DNA from: Paraburkholderia caffeinitolerans
GTDB taxonomy: Bacteria; Pseudomonadota; Gammaproteobacteria; Burkholderiales; Burkholderiaceae
Reading direction: 5' to 3'
Assembly: GCF_902859945.1 (NCBI RefSeq)
Contig: NZ_CADIKL010000008.1
Location: 124,001-188,000 of the forward strand
DNA length: 64,000 nucleotides
Position numbers and translations under genes: made by a program. Numbering within the stretch: position 1 is the first letter of the stretch; the number at the start of each line of letters is the position of its first letter. Below, piece after piece: positions 46,723 through 54,907 of the stretch. The notes below the pieces were generated by a model. It was not told where the DNA came from. It searched no databases and worked only from the letters and a program-made list of their open reading frames with translations.

Positions 46723-47847
46723 TTACGCACGCACCGTGGCGGCTTCTGCTTGCGCGCGCTCGCCGCGCAGCGCCGCAAGCGCATCGAGCCGCTCGCAAGC
46801 CTCGCGCACGATGCGCAGAATCACCGTCTCGCAAGGCTCGATTGCGCCGATCATCGCGGCAGCCTGCCCGCCCGGCAGCACGCCTTCGTCGGGCTGACCC
46901 TCGACAATCGCGCGCTGGATCAGGTACGGCGCGTTCGCGGCCATGAGCGTCTGACTCGCGGTGTAGCCGTGCTCGCGCAGCGCCTTCATGCCGATGGACG
47001 CCATCTGCGCGAGCGACAAGCCGTTCTGCTTGCGCCAGGCCTGCGCGGTGCGCAGCGCGAAAAGCGTGCGGCGCAGCGGCCCGAGCGATTCCAGGTGCAG
47101 CAGATACGGGTTGTCGATCATGCGTTGCGGCAGGCCGTCGAGCGCCGCCGAAACGCGGATCTGCGCCGGATCTTTCACGGCCACGTAGCGCGAGAGCGTT
47201 TCGCGCGGCACGGGCGATTCCTCGGTCATGAGAAAGCGCGTGCCCATCGCGATGCCCGCCGCGCCGTAGCCGAGCGCGGCAGCAAGGCCGCGTCCGTCGA
47301 AGAAGCCGCCCGCCGCGATCACCGGCACCTGCACGGCGTCGAGCACACGCGGCAGCAGCAGCGTGGTCGGCACCGAGCCGGTGTGGCCGCCGCCTTCGGC
47401 GCCCTGCACCGTTACCGCGTCCGCGCCGAGTTCGACGGCCTTGGCCGCGTGCTTGGGCGCGCCCACCGTGGGGATGCAGAGCACGCCCGCGTCCTTGAAG
47501 CGGCGAATCGTCTTGGCATCGGGGCCGCGCCCGTAGCTCACCGCGCGCAGCCGGTGGCGGATCGCAAGATCCACGACCTGCGCCGCGTTGGGCTGGAACA
47601 TATGGAAGTTGATGCCGAAGGGCCGGTCGGTGAGCGATTTCACGCGCAGGATCTCGGCCTCCACGCGATCCGGCTCCAGCGTCGCGCCCGCCAGAAAACC
47701 GAAACCGCCCGCATTGCAGGTGGCCGCGACGAGGCGTGCATCGGCCACCCAGCCCATTGCGGTCTGCACGATTGGGTAACGGCAACCGAGCAGGTCCGTG
47801 AGCGGCGTGCGCAGTGTGCCTGGAACTTCAGCCAGAAGCGCGCTCAT
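46723..47847 (-). CDS. ipdC: FMN-dependent reductase of the nitronate monooxygenase family, IpdC
   Basis: The 374-residue TIM-barrel flavoprotein has the family start LTDLLGCRYPIVQTAMGWVADARLVAATCNAGGFGFL and the phosphate-binding segments VQGAEGGGHTGSVPT and VIAAGGFFDGRGLAAALGYGA. It continues MGTRFLMTEESPVP. These match IpdC of steroid degraders, which acts on the 5-hydroxy-HIP-CoA derived intermediate before C-ring opening. It is coupled to the preceding crotonase gene by ATGA overlap. A simple nitronate monooxygenase role is less likely in this context. Confidence 0.87.
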   Translation of the reverse strand: MSALLAEVPGTLRTPLTDLLGCRYPIVQTAMGWVADARLVAATCNAGGFGFLAGATLEPDRVEAEILRVKSLTDRPFGINFHMFQPNAAQVVDLAIRHRLRAVSYGRGPDAKTIRRFKDAGVLCIPTVGAPKHAAKAVELGADAVTVQGAEGGGHTGSVPTTLLLPRVLDAVQVPVIAAGGFFDGRGLAAALGYGAAGIAMGTRFLMTEESPVPRETLSRYVAVKDPAQIRVSAALDGLPQRMIDNPYLLHLESLGPLRRTLFALRTAQAWRKQNGLSLAQMASIGMKALREHGYTASQTLMAANAPYLIQRAIVEGQPDEGVLPGGQAAAMIGAIEPCETVILRIVREACERLDALAALRGERAQAEAATVRA

Positions 47848-48743
47848 GACGTGCTCTCCGGCGTAGGTTCCTTCGCCTCCGAACCCGGCGCGCGCTGCGA
47901 CTGCGCCATCTTTCGCGCGTCATAGCCGCCCAGGCGGTCGCCGCTCACGAGTTCGTTGTGCGCATGCGCAAAGTGATGCCAGGCGAATGCGGCATCCATC
48001 GCCGCGCGCTTGCCTTGCAGCTCTTCCACGTGATTGATCGCCTGCTTGGTGAGCGTGAGGCCGAGGCGCGGCATCGCTGCAATCTTCGCGGCGATTTCCT
48101 GAACACTCTCATGCAACGACTCGCGCGGCACGACGCGGTTGACCATGCCCATCTGCTGGGCGCGCTGTGCGTTCATGCGCTCGCCAAGGAACAGAAACTC
48201 CTTGGCGATGCGCGGATTCAACTCATAGGCGTGCGCGAAATACTCCACACCGGGAATGCCCATGCGCACGACGGGATCGGCGAAAAAGGCGTCTTCCGAG
48301 GCGACGATCAGATCGCACACCCACGCCAGCATCAAGCCGCCCGCCACGCATGCGCCCTGCACCATCGCGATGGTCGGCTTGGGCAGGTCGCGCCAGCGGC
48401 GGCACATGCCCAGATAGACTTCCTGCTCGCGTGCGTAGAGGAACTCGCCGCCTTCCTTGTTCACGTGGTCGTACCAGAGCGACTGGCGCTCGAACGACTT
48501 GTCGATGTCGCGCCCCGGCGTGCCGATGTCGTGCCCCGCCGAAAAATGCTTACCCGCACCCGCGAGCACGATGACCTTCACCGCGTCGTCGTGTGACGCG
48601 CGCTTGAACGCGGCGTCGAGCGCATAAGTCATCTGCGAATTCTGCGCGTTGTGGTACTCGGGGCGGTTCATCGTGATGGTGGCGATGCCATCCTTCACTT
48701 CGTAGAGCACGACTTCATCGTTGTGCGAAAGACTGTCCTGCAT
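47844..48743 (-). CDS. Enoyl-CoA hydratase/isomerase family protein
   Basis: The 299-residue crotonase has IATITMNRPEYHNAQNSQMTYALDAAF, VIVLAGAGKHFSAGHDIGTPGRD, then PTIAMVQGACVAGGLMLAWVCDLIVAS and a long C-terminal helix region ending in a charged tail. It differs from the EchA20-like protein encoded 1 kb away. It sits between ipdB and ipdC, so a hydratase step in ring or side-chain degradation is expected, but the exact reaction is unassigned. ATGA coupling to ipdC supports a shared pathway. Confidence 0.83.
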   Translation of the reverse strand: MQDSLSHNDEVVLYEVKDGIATITMNRPEYHNAQNSQMTYALDAAFKRASHDDAVKVIVLAGAGKHFSAGHDIGTPGRDIDKSFERQSLWYDHVNKEGGEFLYAREQEVYLGMCRRWRDLPKPTIAMVQGACVAGGLMLAWVCDLIVASEDAFFADPVVRMGIPGVEYFAHAYELNPRIAKEFLFLGERMNAQRAQQMGMVNRVVPRESLHESVQEIAAKIAAMPRLGLTLTKQAINHVEELQGKRAAMDAAFAWHHFAHAHNELVSGDRLGGYDARKMAQSQRAPGSEAKEPTPESTS

Positions 48744-48760
48744 GATGGCCTCGCTTCGCT

Positions 48761-49558
48761 TTACACGCGCCGCGGCGCGGGGTTGTCGCGCAGGATTGCT
48801 GCGCGCAGGTTATGCGGGTCGAGGGCGCGCACGATGCGCAGGTCCTCGGCGCTGGGCGGCGCGGTCGTGCCGATGTCGTCAGCGGCGATGAGCGGGAAGC
48901 CCGTGGCCGCCTGCACTTCCTCGAAGCTCACGCCTGGGTGCAGCGAACGCACGCGCACCGCGTGGTCCGGGCCGCCGAAGTCCATCACGCAGAGGTCGGT
49001 GACGACCGCGCGCAGATCCGTGAACGCACGCATGCCTTCGATCTCGCGCGCCGGGTTGTAGCCCACGCTGCACACCATGTCGACCTCGCCCGCCACGAAA
49101 GTGCGCGTGCTGTGGCCCGCCACGAAGAACGAGTTCGCGTGATTGATGCTGTTGCCCGGAAAGCCGCGTGCGCCCAGCAGTTGCGTCTTCGGCTTCGCGT
49201 AGTCGCTGCCGAGGCACGAGATGTTGGCCTGGCCGAAGCGGTCGATCTGCGTGGGCATGACGAGTGCATGGCGGCGTCCGTGCCACACGCAGTCGAACAC
49301 GCGCTCGTAGGTCATCCAGCCGCTCGCCGCCACGCGATAGGTCGAATCGCGCGGGCCCAGCGGCACCGGATTTTCGACGAGATAGGCCTCGCCATCGGTG
49401 AGCATGAGGCCGGGGTTGTACGCAAGGCGCGCGAGGCCCGCCGCGAGACGCGGCCCCGTGCCGATGCCGGTGGCCAGCACTTCGCCGTCGTCACGCCAGA
49501 GTCTGGCCGAGGCGACGATCATCAGCTCGGCGAGGGAATAGTCGATTGCTTCGTTCAC
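48761..49558 (-). CDS. ipdB: IpdB, beta subunit of the steroid ring-opening CoA-transferase-fold hydrolase
   Basis: The 265-residue protein has the class I CoA-transferase beta-subunit fold: YSLAELMIVASARLWRDDGEVLATGIGTGPRLAAGLARL at the start, then RFGQANISCLGSDYAKPKTQLLGARGFPGNSINHANSFF. The canonical SENG catalytic motif of true CoA transferases is missing, as expected for IpdAB, which hydrolyses a C-C bond of COCHEA-CoA. It starts with GTG, with AAGGAG 5 nt upstream inside the ipdA stop region. It immediately follows ipdA (10 bp). Confidence 0.88.
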   Translation of the reverse strand: MNEAIDYSLAELMIVASARLWRDDGEVLATGIGTGPRLAAGLARLAYNPGLMLTDGEAYLVENPVPLGPRDSTYRVAASGWMTYERVFDCVWHGRRHALVMPTQIDRFGQANISCLGSDYAKPKTQLLGARGFPGNSINHANSFFVAGHSTRTFVAGEVDMVCSVGYNPAREIEGMRAFTDLRAVVTDLCVMDFGGPDHAVRVRSLHPGVSFEEVQAATGFPLIAADDIGTTAPPSAEDLRIVRALDPHNLRAAILRDNPAPRRV

Positions 49559-49568
49559 GCTCGCTCCT

Positions 49569-50456
49569 TTACAGAATCGGCAGCGGCAGCGCCGCGATAT
49601 GGGAAGGACCGCCCGCGCCCGCCAGCCAGGCGGACTCGTCGGGGCCCACGACGTCGCGCAGATACGCGGCGGTTTGCTCCGGGCTCGCCGCAGCGGCGCT
49701 ATAGGCCTTCAAATGCGGCAGATCCCAGCCGTAGGCCGGCGCGCACGAGGTGGGATGCGCGCCGCACGGCGCGTGCACCACGCCCGTCACGAGCGAGCGC
49801 TCGAACGGATTGCGGCGCGCCGCCTCGAGATCGGCGCTCGCGAGCGACTCCGAAAGCGTCTCGCAGCTCACGAAGGTGCGCTTCGCGGCGCGCGCGAACC
49901 AGGCGTCGAAGAACGGATCGGGACCGTCGATGCGCGTATTGCCCATCGCGTCGGCGGCGTTGACGTGCAGCAGCGCGGCGTCGAGCTCGATGGCCGGCAT
50001 CGCGAGCAAGGTTTCGCCATCGTCATAAGGCGAGCGGACCGTGCGCAGATGCGGCGCGTGGCGCAGCAAATCGGTGCCGAGGCCCACACGCGTGGGCAGG
50101 AACGGCAGGCGCGCGGCAGCGGCGCGCAGGCCCAGTTGCAGCAGGCCCTCGTCCAGTTCCCAGACATCGATCGCACCCGTTTCGCGAGCGCGGCGGAAAT
50201 GCGCCTCCAGCGGAATCACGTCGAGCGACACAAAACCGAACACCACCTTCTTGACCTTGCCGGCCGCGCACAGCAGACCCACGTCGGGGCCGCCATAGGC
50301 GACCACGGTGAGATCGCGCAGCGACGAGCGCGCAATCTCGCGCACCAGCGCCATGGGCTTGCGGCGCGGGCCCCAGCCACCGATGCCGATGGTCATGCCG
50401 TCTTCAAGCTGAGCGACTACGTCGCGCGCGCTCAGGCGTTTATCGAGCGTTTTCAT
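49569..50456 (-). CDS. ipdA: IpdA, alpha subunit of the steroid ring-opening CoA-transferase-fold hydrolase
   Basis: The 295-residue alpha subunit starts KTLDKRLSARDVVAQLEDGMTIGIGGWGPRRKPMALVREIARS, the GGxG-type CoA site of the family. It continues IDVWELDEGLLQLGLRAAAARLPFLPTRVGLGTDLL. With IpdB it opens the last carbocycle in C/D-ring degradation. It lies 9 bp after the hsaC stop and 10 bp before ipdB, so hsaC-ipdA-ipdB form one transcript. Assignment rests on family resemblance and the surrounding ipd/fad genes. Confidence 0.88.
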   Translation of the reverse strand: MKTLDKRLSARDVVAQLEDGMTIGIGGWGPRRKPMALVREIARSSLRDLTVVAYGGPDVGLLCAAGKVKKVVFGFVSLDVIPLEAHFRRARETGAIDVWELDEGLLQLGLRAAAARLPFLPTRVGLGTDLLRHAPHLRTVRSPYDDGETLLAMPAIELDAALLHVNAADAMGNTRIDGPDPFFDAWFARAAKRTFVSCETLSESLASADLEAARRNPFERSLVTGVVHAPCGAHPTSCAPAYGWDLPHLKAYSAAAASPEQTAAYLRDVVGPDESAWLAGAGGPSHIAALPLPIL

Positions 50457-50465
50457 CAGGGTTCC

Positions 50466-51377
50466 TTAAAATCCGATGCTGAAGTCGTGGCCCCACAGGC
50501 TCACGCGCGTGGCTTCGTAGACGTTGTGCTCGCGCCAGTCCACCACCAGGCCGCCATAGCCGTATTCGAGGTCGAAGCCGCCCGGTGTCTTCATGTAGAA
50601 CGACGTCATGTGGTCGTTGCAGTGGCGGCCGAGCGTGGCCGAAAGCTTCACGCCGTGCGCGTTCATGCGGTCGAGCGCGCGGCCCACCTCGTCCATGGAA
50701 GGCACCTCGGCCATCACGTGAATGCAGCCCGAGGGCACGGCAAGGTCCATGATCGCGAGGCTGTGATGGCGCGCGTTGCCGCAATGCAGGAAGTGGATGC
50801 GCTTTTCGGGCTCGGCCGGATCGGCGGAGAAGCGCACGCGGAAGATATCGGAGAGCGCGAAGCCCAGCACGTCGCGCAGGAAGCTGTCGGTGGCGTCGAA
50901 CGCCGGTGCGGGCAGCACCGCGTGGCCGAGGCCCATGGCGCCGGTTACGAAGCCGGGCACGCCCACGGGCGAGACGAAGCGGCGGAAGTCCGAGCGCACG
51001 CCCCAGAAGAATTCGTGACGGTTGCCCGAGGGGTCGAGACACCAGACCATCGCCTGGACGCGGCGCAGCGCCGTTTCTTCGGCGCTGGCGCGGCGCGGCT
51101 CGACGCCGGCTTGTTCGAGCCGCGCGACCATCGCGGCGAGCGCCGCTTCGTCGGCCAGTTCCCAGCCCGAGGCAAAATAGCGGTCTTCGTCGCCTGGCAC
51201 GATCAGGTAACGGTAATCGCGCTCGTCCATCTTGAGGTAGAGCGCGCCGCTTTCACCGCTAGCGCCCTGGTTTGCGTCACGCGCCTCCATGCCGAGCACG
51301 TCCCGCGCATAGTCGCGCCACTTGTCGACCTGTGCCGACTGCACGACGACGTAGCCCAACGCTCGCACATCGCTCAT
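50466..51377 (-). CDS. hsaC: 3,4-DHSA extradiol dioxygenase, HsaC/TesB-like
   Basis: The 303-residue type I extradiol dioxygenase has two VOC domains. The iron ligands are His in MGLGHAVLPAP (near 148), His in NARHHSLAIMDL (near 207) and Glu in GGFDLEYGYGG (near 266). The N-terminus RALGYVVVQSAQVDKWRDYARDVLGM is typical of HsaC/BphC. It cleaves the catecholic A ring of the 9,10-seco steroid made by HsaAB. GGAGGGGCGAAG precedes the ATG. It is the first gene of the hsaC-ipdAB operon and has a shared motif copy 63 bp upstream. Confidence 0.9.
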   Translation of the reverse strand: MSDVRALGYVVVQSAQVDKWRDYARDVLGMEARDANQGASGESGALYLKMDERDYRYLIVPGDEDRYFASGWELADEAALAAMVARLEQAGVEPRRASAEETALRRVQAMVWCLDPSGNRHEFFWGVRSDFRRFVSPVGVPGFVTGAMGLGHAVLPAPAFDATDSFLRDVLGFALSDIFRVRFSADPAEPEKRIHFLHCGNARHHSLAIMDLAVPSGCIHVMAEVPSMDEVGRALDRMNAHGVKLSATLGRHCNDHMTSFYMKTPGGFDLEYGYGGLVVDWREHNVYEATRVSLWGHDFSIGF

Positions 51378-51439
51378 CTTCGCCCCTCCAGAAAGCCCGT
51401 TGTAGTGAGGTCTATTCTGGCCGCCGGGGGCGGTGGCAA

Positions 51440-51457
51440 CATCGTCTGTTGGGACTA
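51440..51457 (-). promoter_or_regulatory. Shared island motif copy 3, upstream of the hsaC operon
   Basis: On the minus strand the site reads TAGTCCCAACAGACGATG and points at hsaC, starting 63 bp from its ATG. It differs from the LLM copy at only three of 18 positions. An AGAATA sequence about 25 bp downstream could serve as a -10 element. Confidence 0.6.
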
Positions 51458-51619
51458 TGGGTTGGGGAGGTGTTCTGGCGGGGGTTTGGCGGGGATTACG
51501 GCGCTTTGGCCATGTTGAAGGTCACGGTCAATATCCCGCTTCCTTCGGGTGTCGGACGGCAAGAAACCGGAGCGCTGCTCGAGTTCATGCAACCCTAATA
51601 TTTGGGTAGGCCACCGGAC

Positions 51620-52522
51620 CTACGAAATCCACTCGGCGTGCAGTTTCTCGCTATCGCCAAGATAATCGAGTACCCAACTCAGCACCGGCGGTATCTTCTG
51701 GCTGTGCCACGCCACGCAGCATGGGCTCGGCGTCTTGGGATTGCAAATCGTCTTTTCAACAAGCCGGCCCGATTCGATAAAAGGCCGCGCGAGATGCACC
51801 GGCATATAGCCGATCCCCAGTCCCTCCACGAAGCAGTTGATCGCGCGTTGCCAGTCGGGCACCACGAGGCGGCGCTGGTTGGGCAGCAGCCACGTATCGC
51901 GGCGCGGGATTTCGCGCGCAGTGTCCTCCAGGCAAATCGAAGGAAAAGTGGCGAGCAGTTCGGTGCTGAGCGGCGCTTGCACATCACCGAGCGGATGATG
52001 CGGACTGGCAAGGAACGCCCATTCGATCGAACCCATGTCGCGAAACGAGAACTCGCCGCCAACCGGCACCGCCGTGGTTGCGCCGATTGCGATATCCGCG
52101 CGTCCCGTGGCCAGCGCTTCCCAGACGCCGTTGAACACTTCGATGCGCACGATCAACTCCACGTTGTCGAAGTGCCGATAGAAGTCGGCCATGAGCGCAT
52201 TGATGCGGTGGCTCGAAACGATGTTGTCGAGCGCAATGGATAGGCTGGGCTGCCAGCCATTCGCCACGCGCCGCGTTTCGCGGCGGATTTCCTCCATCTT
52301 GTTGAGGATGCCGCGCGCCTCGATCACGAAATGCTGCCCGGCCTCGGTAGGCGCGACGCGGCGGTGCTGGCGCGTGAACAGCACAACGCCAAGTTCCTCT
52401 TCGATATTGCGAACCGCATAACTCACTGCCGAAGGCACACGATGCAGCGCCTTCGCGGCGGCGGTAAAGCTACCGGTTCGCGCGATCAACTCGACGAGTT
52501 CGAGTGATTCGATAGATAGCAT
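51620..52522 (-). CDS. LysR-family regulator, PunR-like
   Basis: The 300-residue LysR protein starts MLSIESLELVELIARTGSFTAAAKALHRVPSAVSYAVRNIEEELG, then carries an effector domain with LSIALDNIVSSHRINALMADFYRHFDNVEL, EVFNGVWEALATGRADIAIGAT and DWQRAINCFVEGLGIGYMP. These stretches closely resemble E. coli PunR, the activator of the purine transporter gene punC. Here it diverges from a small DMT transporter gene instead of an MFS gene. Its position between hsaC and fadD3 may be incidental. Purine sensing is inferred from similarity only. Confidence 0.82.
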   Translation of the reverse strand: MLSIESLELVELIARTGSFTAAAKALHRVPSAVSYAVRNIEEELGVVLFTRQHRRVAPTEAGQHFVIEARGILNKMEEIRRETRRVANGWQPSLSIALDNIVSSHRINALMADFYRHFDNVELIVRIEVFNGVWEALATGRADIAIGATTAVPVGGEFSFRDMGSIEWAFLASPHHPLGDVQAPLSTELLATFPSICLEDTAREIPRRDTWLLPNQRRLVVPDWQRAINCFVEGLGIGYMPVHLARPFIESGRLVEKTICNPKTPSPCCVAWHSQKIPPVLSWVLDYLGDSEKLHAEWIS

Positions 52523-52559
52523 TGCGCGTCCCCTTGTTGTGAATTTATTTGATGGCACG

Positions 52560-52618
52560 CGTGAAAATATACCGTTTCACGTTTGAACTGCGCACATCGA
52601 TACTGTTACGGACAGTAT
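52560..52618. promoter_or_regulatory. Two operator-like dyads between the LysR and DMT genes
   Basis: CGTGAAA-N8-TTTCACG (52560-52581) and ATACTGT-N5-ACAGTAT (52600-52618) are perfect inverted repeats in the 161-bp divergent gap. The second contains ATAC-N11-GTAT, compatible with a LysR-type site. They are probably bound by the adjacent regulator. Confidence 0.55.
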
Positions 52619-52683
52619 TTGGCGCCACCTGGCCCACAGCGCCGATATCGTCCCTATCGACAGTTATTTCTCAACGAGGGTTT

Positions 52684-53124
52684 ATGGCAAACAACGTAAT
52701 CGGCCTTGGCGCCATCGCGGTGCTCGGAGGCTGCGCGGTCGCGTTGCAGGGGCAGTTCATGGGTGTCATGGCAAAGAGCATTGGCACCACGGGCGGCATT
52801 TTTGTGAATTACTTTAGCGGCGCCGTGCTTGCGATGATTTTGCTGTTTGCAGTCCAGGGCGGCAGCCTCAAGGCGTGGACCGAAGTGCCGTGGTACGCAC
52901 TCTCGGCGGGCGCGCTTGGACTCGTAATCGCGGGTTCGATTGGCTATACCGCTTCACGGCTCGGCTTGACAACGGCCTTCACCATCATCGTTGCCACGCA
53001 ATTCGCCGTGTCGGTCATGCTCGATCATTTCGGCTGGCTCGGGGCTACGGCGCGGCCGCTCGAAATGACGCGCGTGGCGGGCATTGGCGCCATTATCGCC
53101 GGGGTCTGGCTCACATCGAGGTGA
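52684..53124 (+). CDS. Small DMT-superfamily transporter (DUF606/YdcZ type)
   Basis: The 146-residue membrane protein has four to five hydrophobic helices (NVIGLGAIAVLGGCAVALQG, GGIFVNYFSGAVLAMILLF, WYALSAGALGLVIAGSIGYTASRLGL, FTIIVATQFAVSVMLDHFGW, VAGIGAIIAGVWL). Length and the GxxxNYFSGA segment fit the YdcZ/DUF606 branch of small drug/metabolite transporters, which usually work as dimers. GAGG lies before the ATG. It is divergent from, and probably controlled by, the PunR-like regulator. The substrate is unknown. Confidence 0.78.
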   Translation: MANNVIGLGAIAVLGGCAVALQGQFMGVMAKSIGTTGGIFVNYFSGAVLAMILLFAVQGGSLKAWTEVPWYALSAGALGLVIAGSIGYTASRLGLTTAFTIIVATQFAVSVMLDHFGWLGATARPLEMTRVAGIGAIIAGVWLTSR

Positions 53125-53143
53125 GGCGAATATCGCCTCACCT
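53119..53143. terminator. Perfect 11-bp hairpin at the DMT gene end
   Basis: AGGTGAGGCGA pairs with TCGCCTCACCT around a 3-nt loop, starting inside the last codons of the transporter gene. There is no T-tract. It lies between convergent genes and probably blocks read-through in both directions. Confidence 0.5.
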
Positions 53144-53192
53144 GCTCGCTGATTCGCTGCGGGGATGACGCCTTCCGCTCGCCATGCCTGCG

Positions 53193-54797
53193 CTAGGCAG
53201 CCACCCCTTCCCTGAGCCGATACTTCAGCACCTTCCCCGCCGCGCTCACCGGCAGCGCTTCAACAATCTCGATGCGCCGAGGGACCTTGTAGTTCGCCAT
53301 GTTCCTGCGCGCCCACTCGGTAAGCGAAGCCGGATCCGCTTGAGCGCCCGCGCGCAGCACGACATAGGCGTGCCCCACCTCGCCCAGGCGCTCGTCGGGC
53401 ATGCCAACGACGGCGACCTGCGCAACGGCCTCGTGCGCCGCGAATAGCCGCTCGATTTCCGCCGGGTAGCAATTGAATCCGCCCACGATGAACATGTCCT
53501 TGATGCGGTCGGTCACGCGCAGATAACCGCGCTTGTCCAGCGTGCCCAGGTCGCCCGTGTGCAGCCACCCCTGCGCATCCACCGTTTGCGTCGTGGCCGC
53601 CTCATCGTTCAAGTAACCGCGCATCACGTTATACCCGCGCACCCAGACCTCACCGGTCTCGCCTGCTGCGAGCGGCTCGCCATCCGCGCCCGCGATGCGC
53701 AGTTCCATGTCCGGCATCGCGCGGCCCGAGGTCTGCGCGACCGTCACGGCATCGTCGCCATGACGGCATAGCGTGGCGAAGCCGCACGATTCGGTGAGGC
53801 CATAACCCGTGAGCACCGTTTCGAAGTTCAGCTCCGCGCGCATGCGCTCGACGAGGCTGGGCGCAATCGCCGCCGCGCCCGTTACCGCCACGCGCAGCGA
53901 AGACAGATCGAGCCCCGCGAGCCCCGGCGTTTCGAGCAGCGCGTGATAGAGGGTCGGCGGCCCGGGCAGCACGGAAACGCGCTCGCGCACGACGCGCTCG
54001 AGAACAGCCTTCGGATCGAACACCAGATGCGGCAGCACGGTCGCGCCGCTCGTGAGCGCCGCGAGCCAACCCGCTTTGTAACCGAATGCGTGAAAGAACG
54101 GGCTCACGATCAGATAACGGTCGCCTTCACGCAGCGTCGCGATCTCAGCCCATCCGTGCGCCGCGCGCACGTTCTGGCCGTGCGCGGTCATCACGCCCTT
54201 CGGGCGACCCGTGGTGCCCGAGGTGAACATCACGTCCATCAGCGTGTCGGGGCCTACTTGCGCTTCGCGCGCGCGAAACGCTTCGAGCGGCGTTTGCGGA
54301 GCCCGCGCGAGGAACTGCTGCCAGTTTTCGTCGCGGCCATCCGCGGTTGATGCGCCGCCGAACACGATCACGCGTTCCAGCGTGGCGGGCCGGTGCGGCG
54401 CGAGCATCGCAGGGTAATCTTCACCAAGGAACGCGCCGCAGCTGAACAGCACGCGCGCGCCGCTGTCGGCGAGAATCGCGCCTGCTTCAAGGCCTTTCAT
54501 GCGCGTGTTCACAGGCACGAGCGCCGCGCCCACGCTTTGAATCGCGAGCGCCGCAACGATCCATTCAGCCAGATTGGGCGCCCAGATGGCGACGCGCTCG
54601 CCAGATTCGATACCGCAGGCCATCAGCGCGCGCGCCGCTTCGATGCGCGCAGCGTCGAGTTCGGCATAGCTCAGGCTTTGTTCGGGCGTTTCGATCGCAA
54701 TGCGCGCGCCGTAGCGCGCCGCGCCGCGTGCGATCAGCGCGGGGGTGGTCAGGGTTTCGTGGAGCGTTGCCGGGTTGGGCGTCGGATTGGGCGTCAT
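53193..54797 (-). CDS. fadD3: HIP-CoA ligase, FadD3-like acyl-CoA synthetase
   Basis: The 534-residue adenylate-forming enzyme has the P-loop VMFTSGTTGRPKGVMTAHG, SPFFHAFGYKAGW, YGLTESCG, GWLHTGDLGTLDKRGYLRVTDRIKDMFIVGGFNCYPAE and the C-terminal catalytic Lys in SAAGKVLKYRLR. Sequence and context fit FadD3, which activates the C/D-ring propionate (HIP) left after A/B-ring removal. CCGGAG lies about 8 nt before the ATG. It follows kshB by 110 bp and converges on the DMT gene. A side-chain CoA ligase role is the main alternative. Confidence 0.83.
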   Translation of the reverse strand: MTPNPTPNPATLHETLTTPALIARGAARYGARIAIETPEQSLSYAELDAARIEAARALMACGIESGERVAIWAPNLAEWIVAALAIQSVGAALVPVNTRMKGLEAGAILADSGARVLFSCGAFLGEDYPAMLAPHRPATLERVIVFGGASTADGRDENWQQFLARAPQTPLEAFRAREAQVGPDTLMDVMFTSGTTGRPKGVMTAHGQNVRAAHGWAEIATLREGDRYLIVSPFFHAFGYKAGWLAALTSGATVLPHLVFDPKAVLERVVRERVSVLPGPPTLYHALLETPGLAGLDLSSLRVAVTGAAAIAPSLVERMRAELNFETVLTGYGLTESCGFATLCRHGDDAVTVAQTSGRAMPDMELRIAGADGEPLAAGETGEVWVRGYNVMRGYLNDEAATTQTVDAQGWLHTGDLGTLDKRGYLRVTDRIKDMFIVGGFNCYPAEIERLFAAHEAVAQVAVVGMPDERLGEVGHAYVVLRAGAQADPASLTEWARRNMANYKVPRRIEIVEALPVSAAGKVLKYRLREGVAA

Positions 54798-54907
54798 TTA
54801 GGGACTCCGGAAATACATGCGCCGCCGCTGCGTGCGTCCACGACGGCACGCGTTGCGGCGGCGCTCAGGGCCAGGAACCTCGCATGCACAGCGTGCACGC
54901 GCGGCGC

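Noticed and set aside
46723..47847. Annotation as a nitronate monooxygenase
   Set aside because: The family resemblance is real, but the sequence patterns and position between echA20 and ipdAB fit IpdC better.
49599..51518. A 639-codon plus-strand frame over ipdA and hsaC
   Set aside because: The minus-strand genes have conserved active-site motifs; the antisense frame has none.
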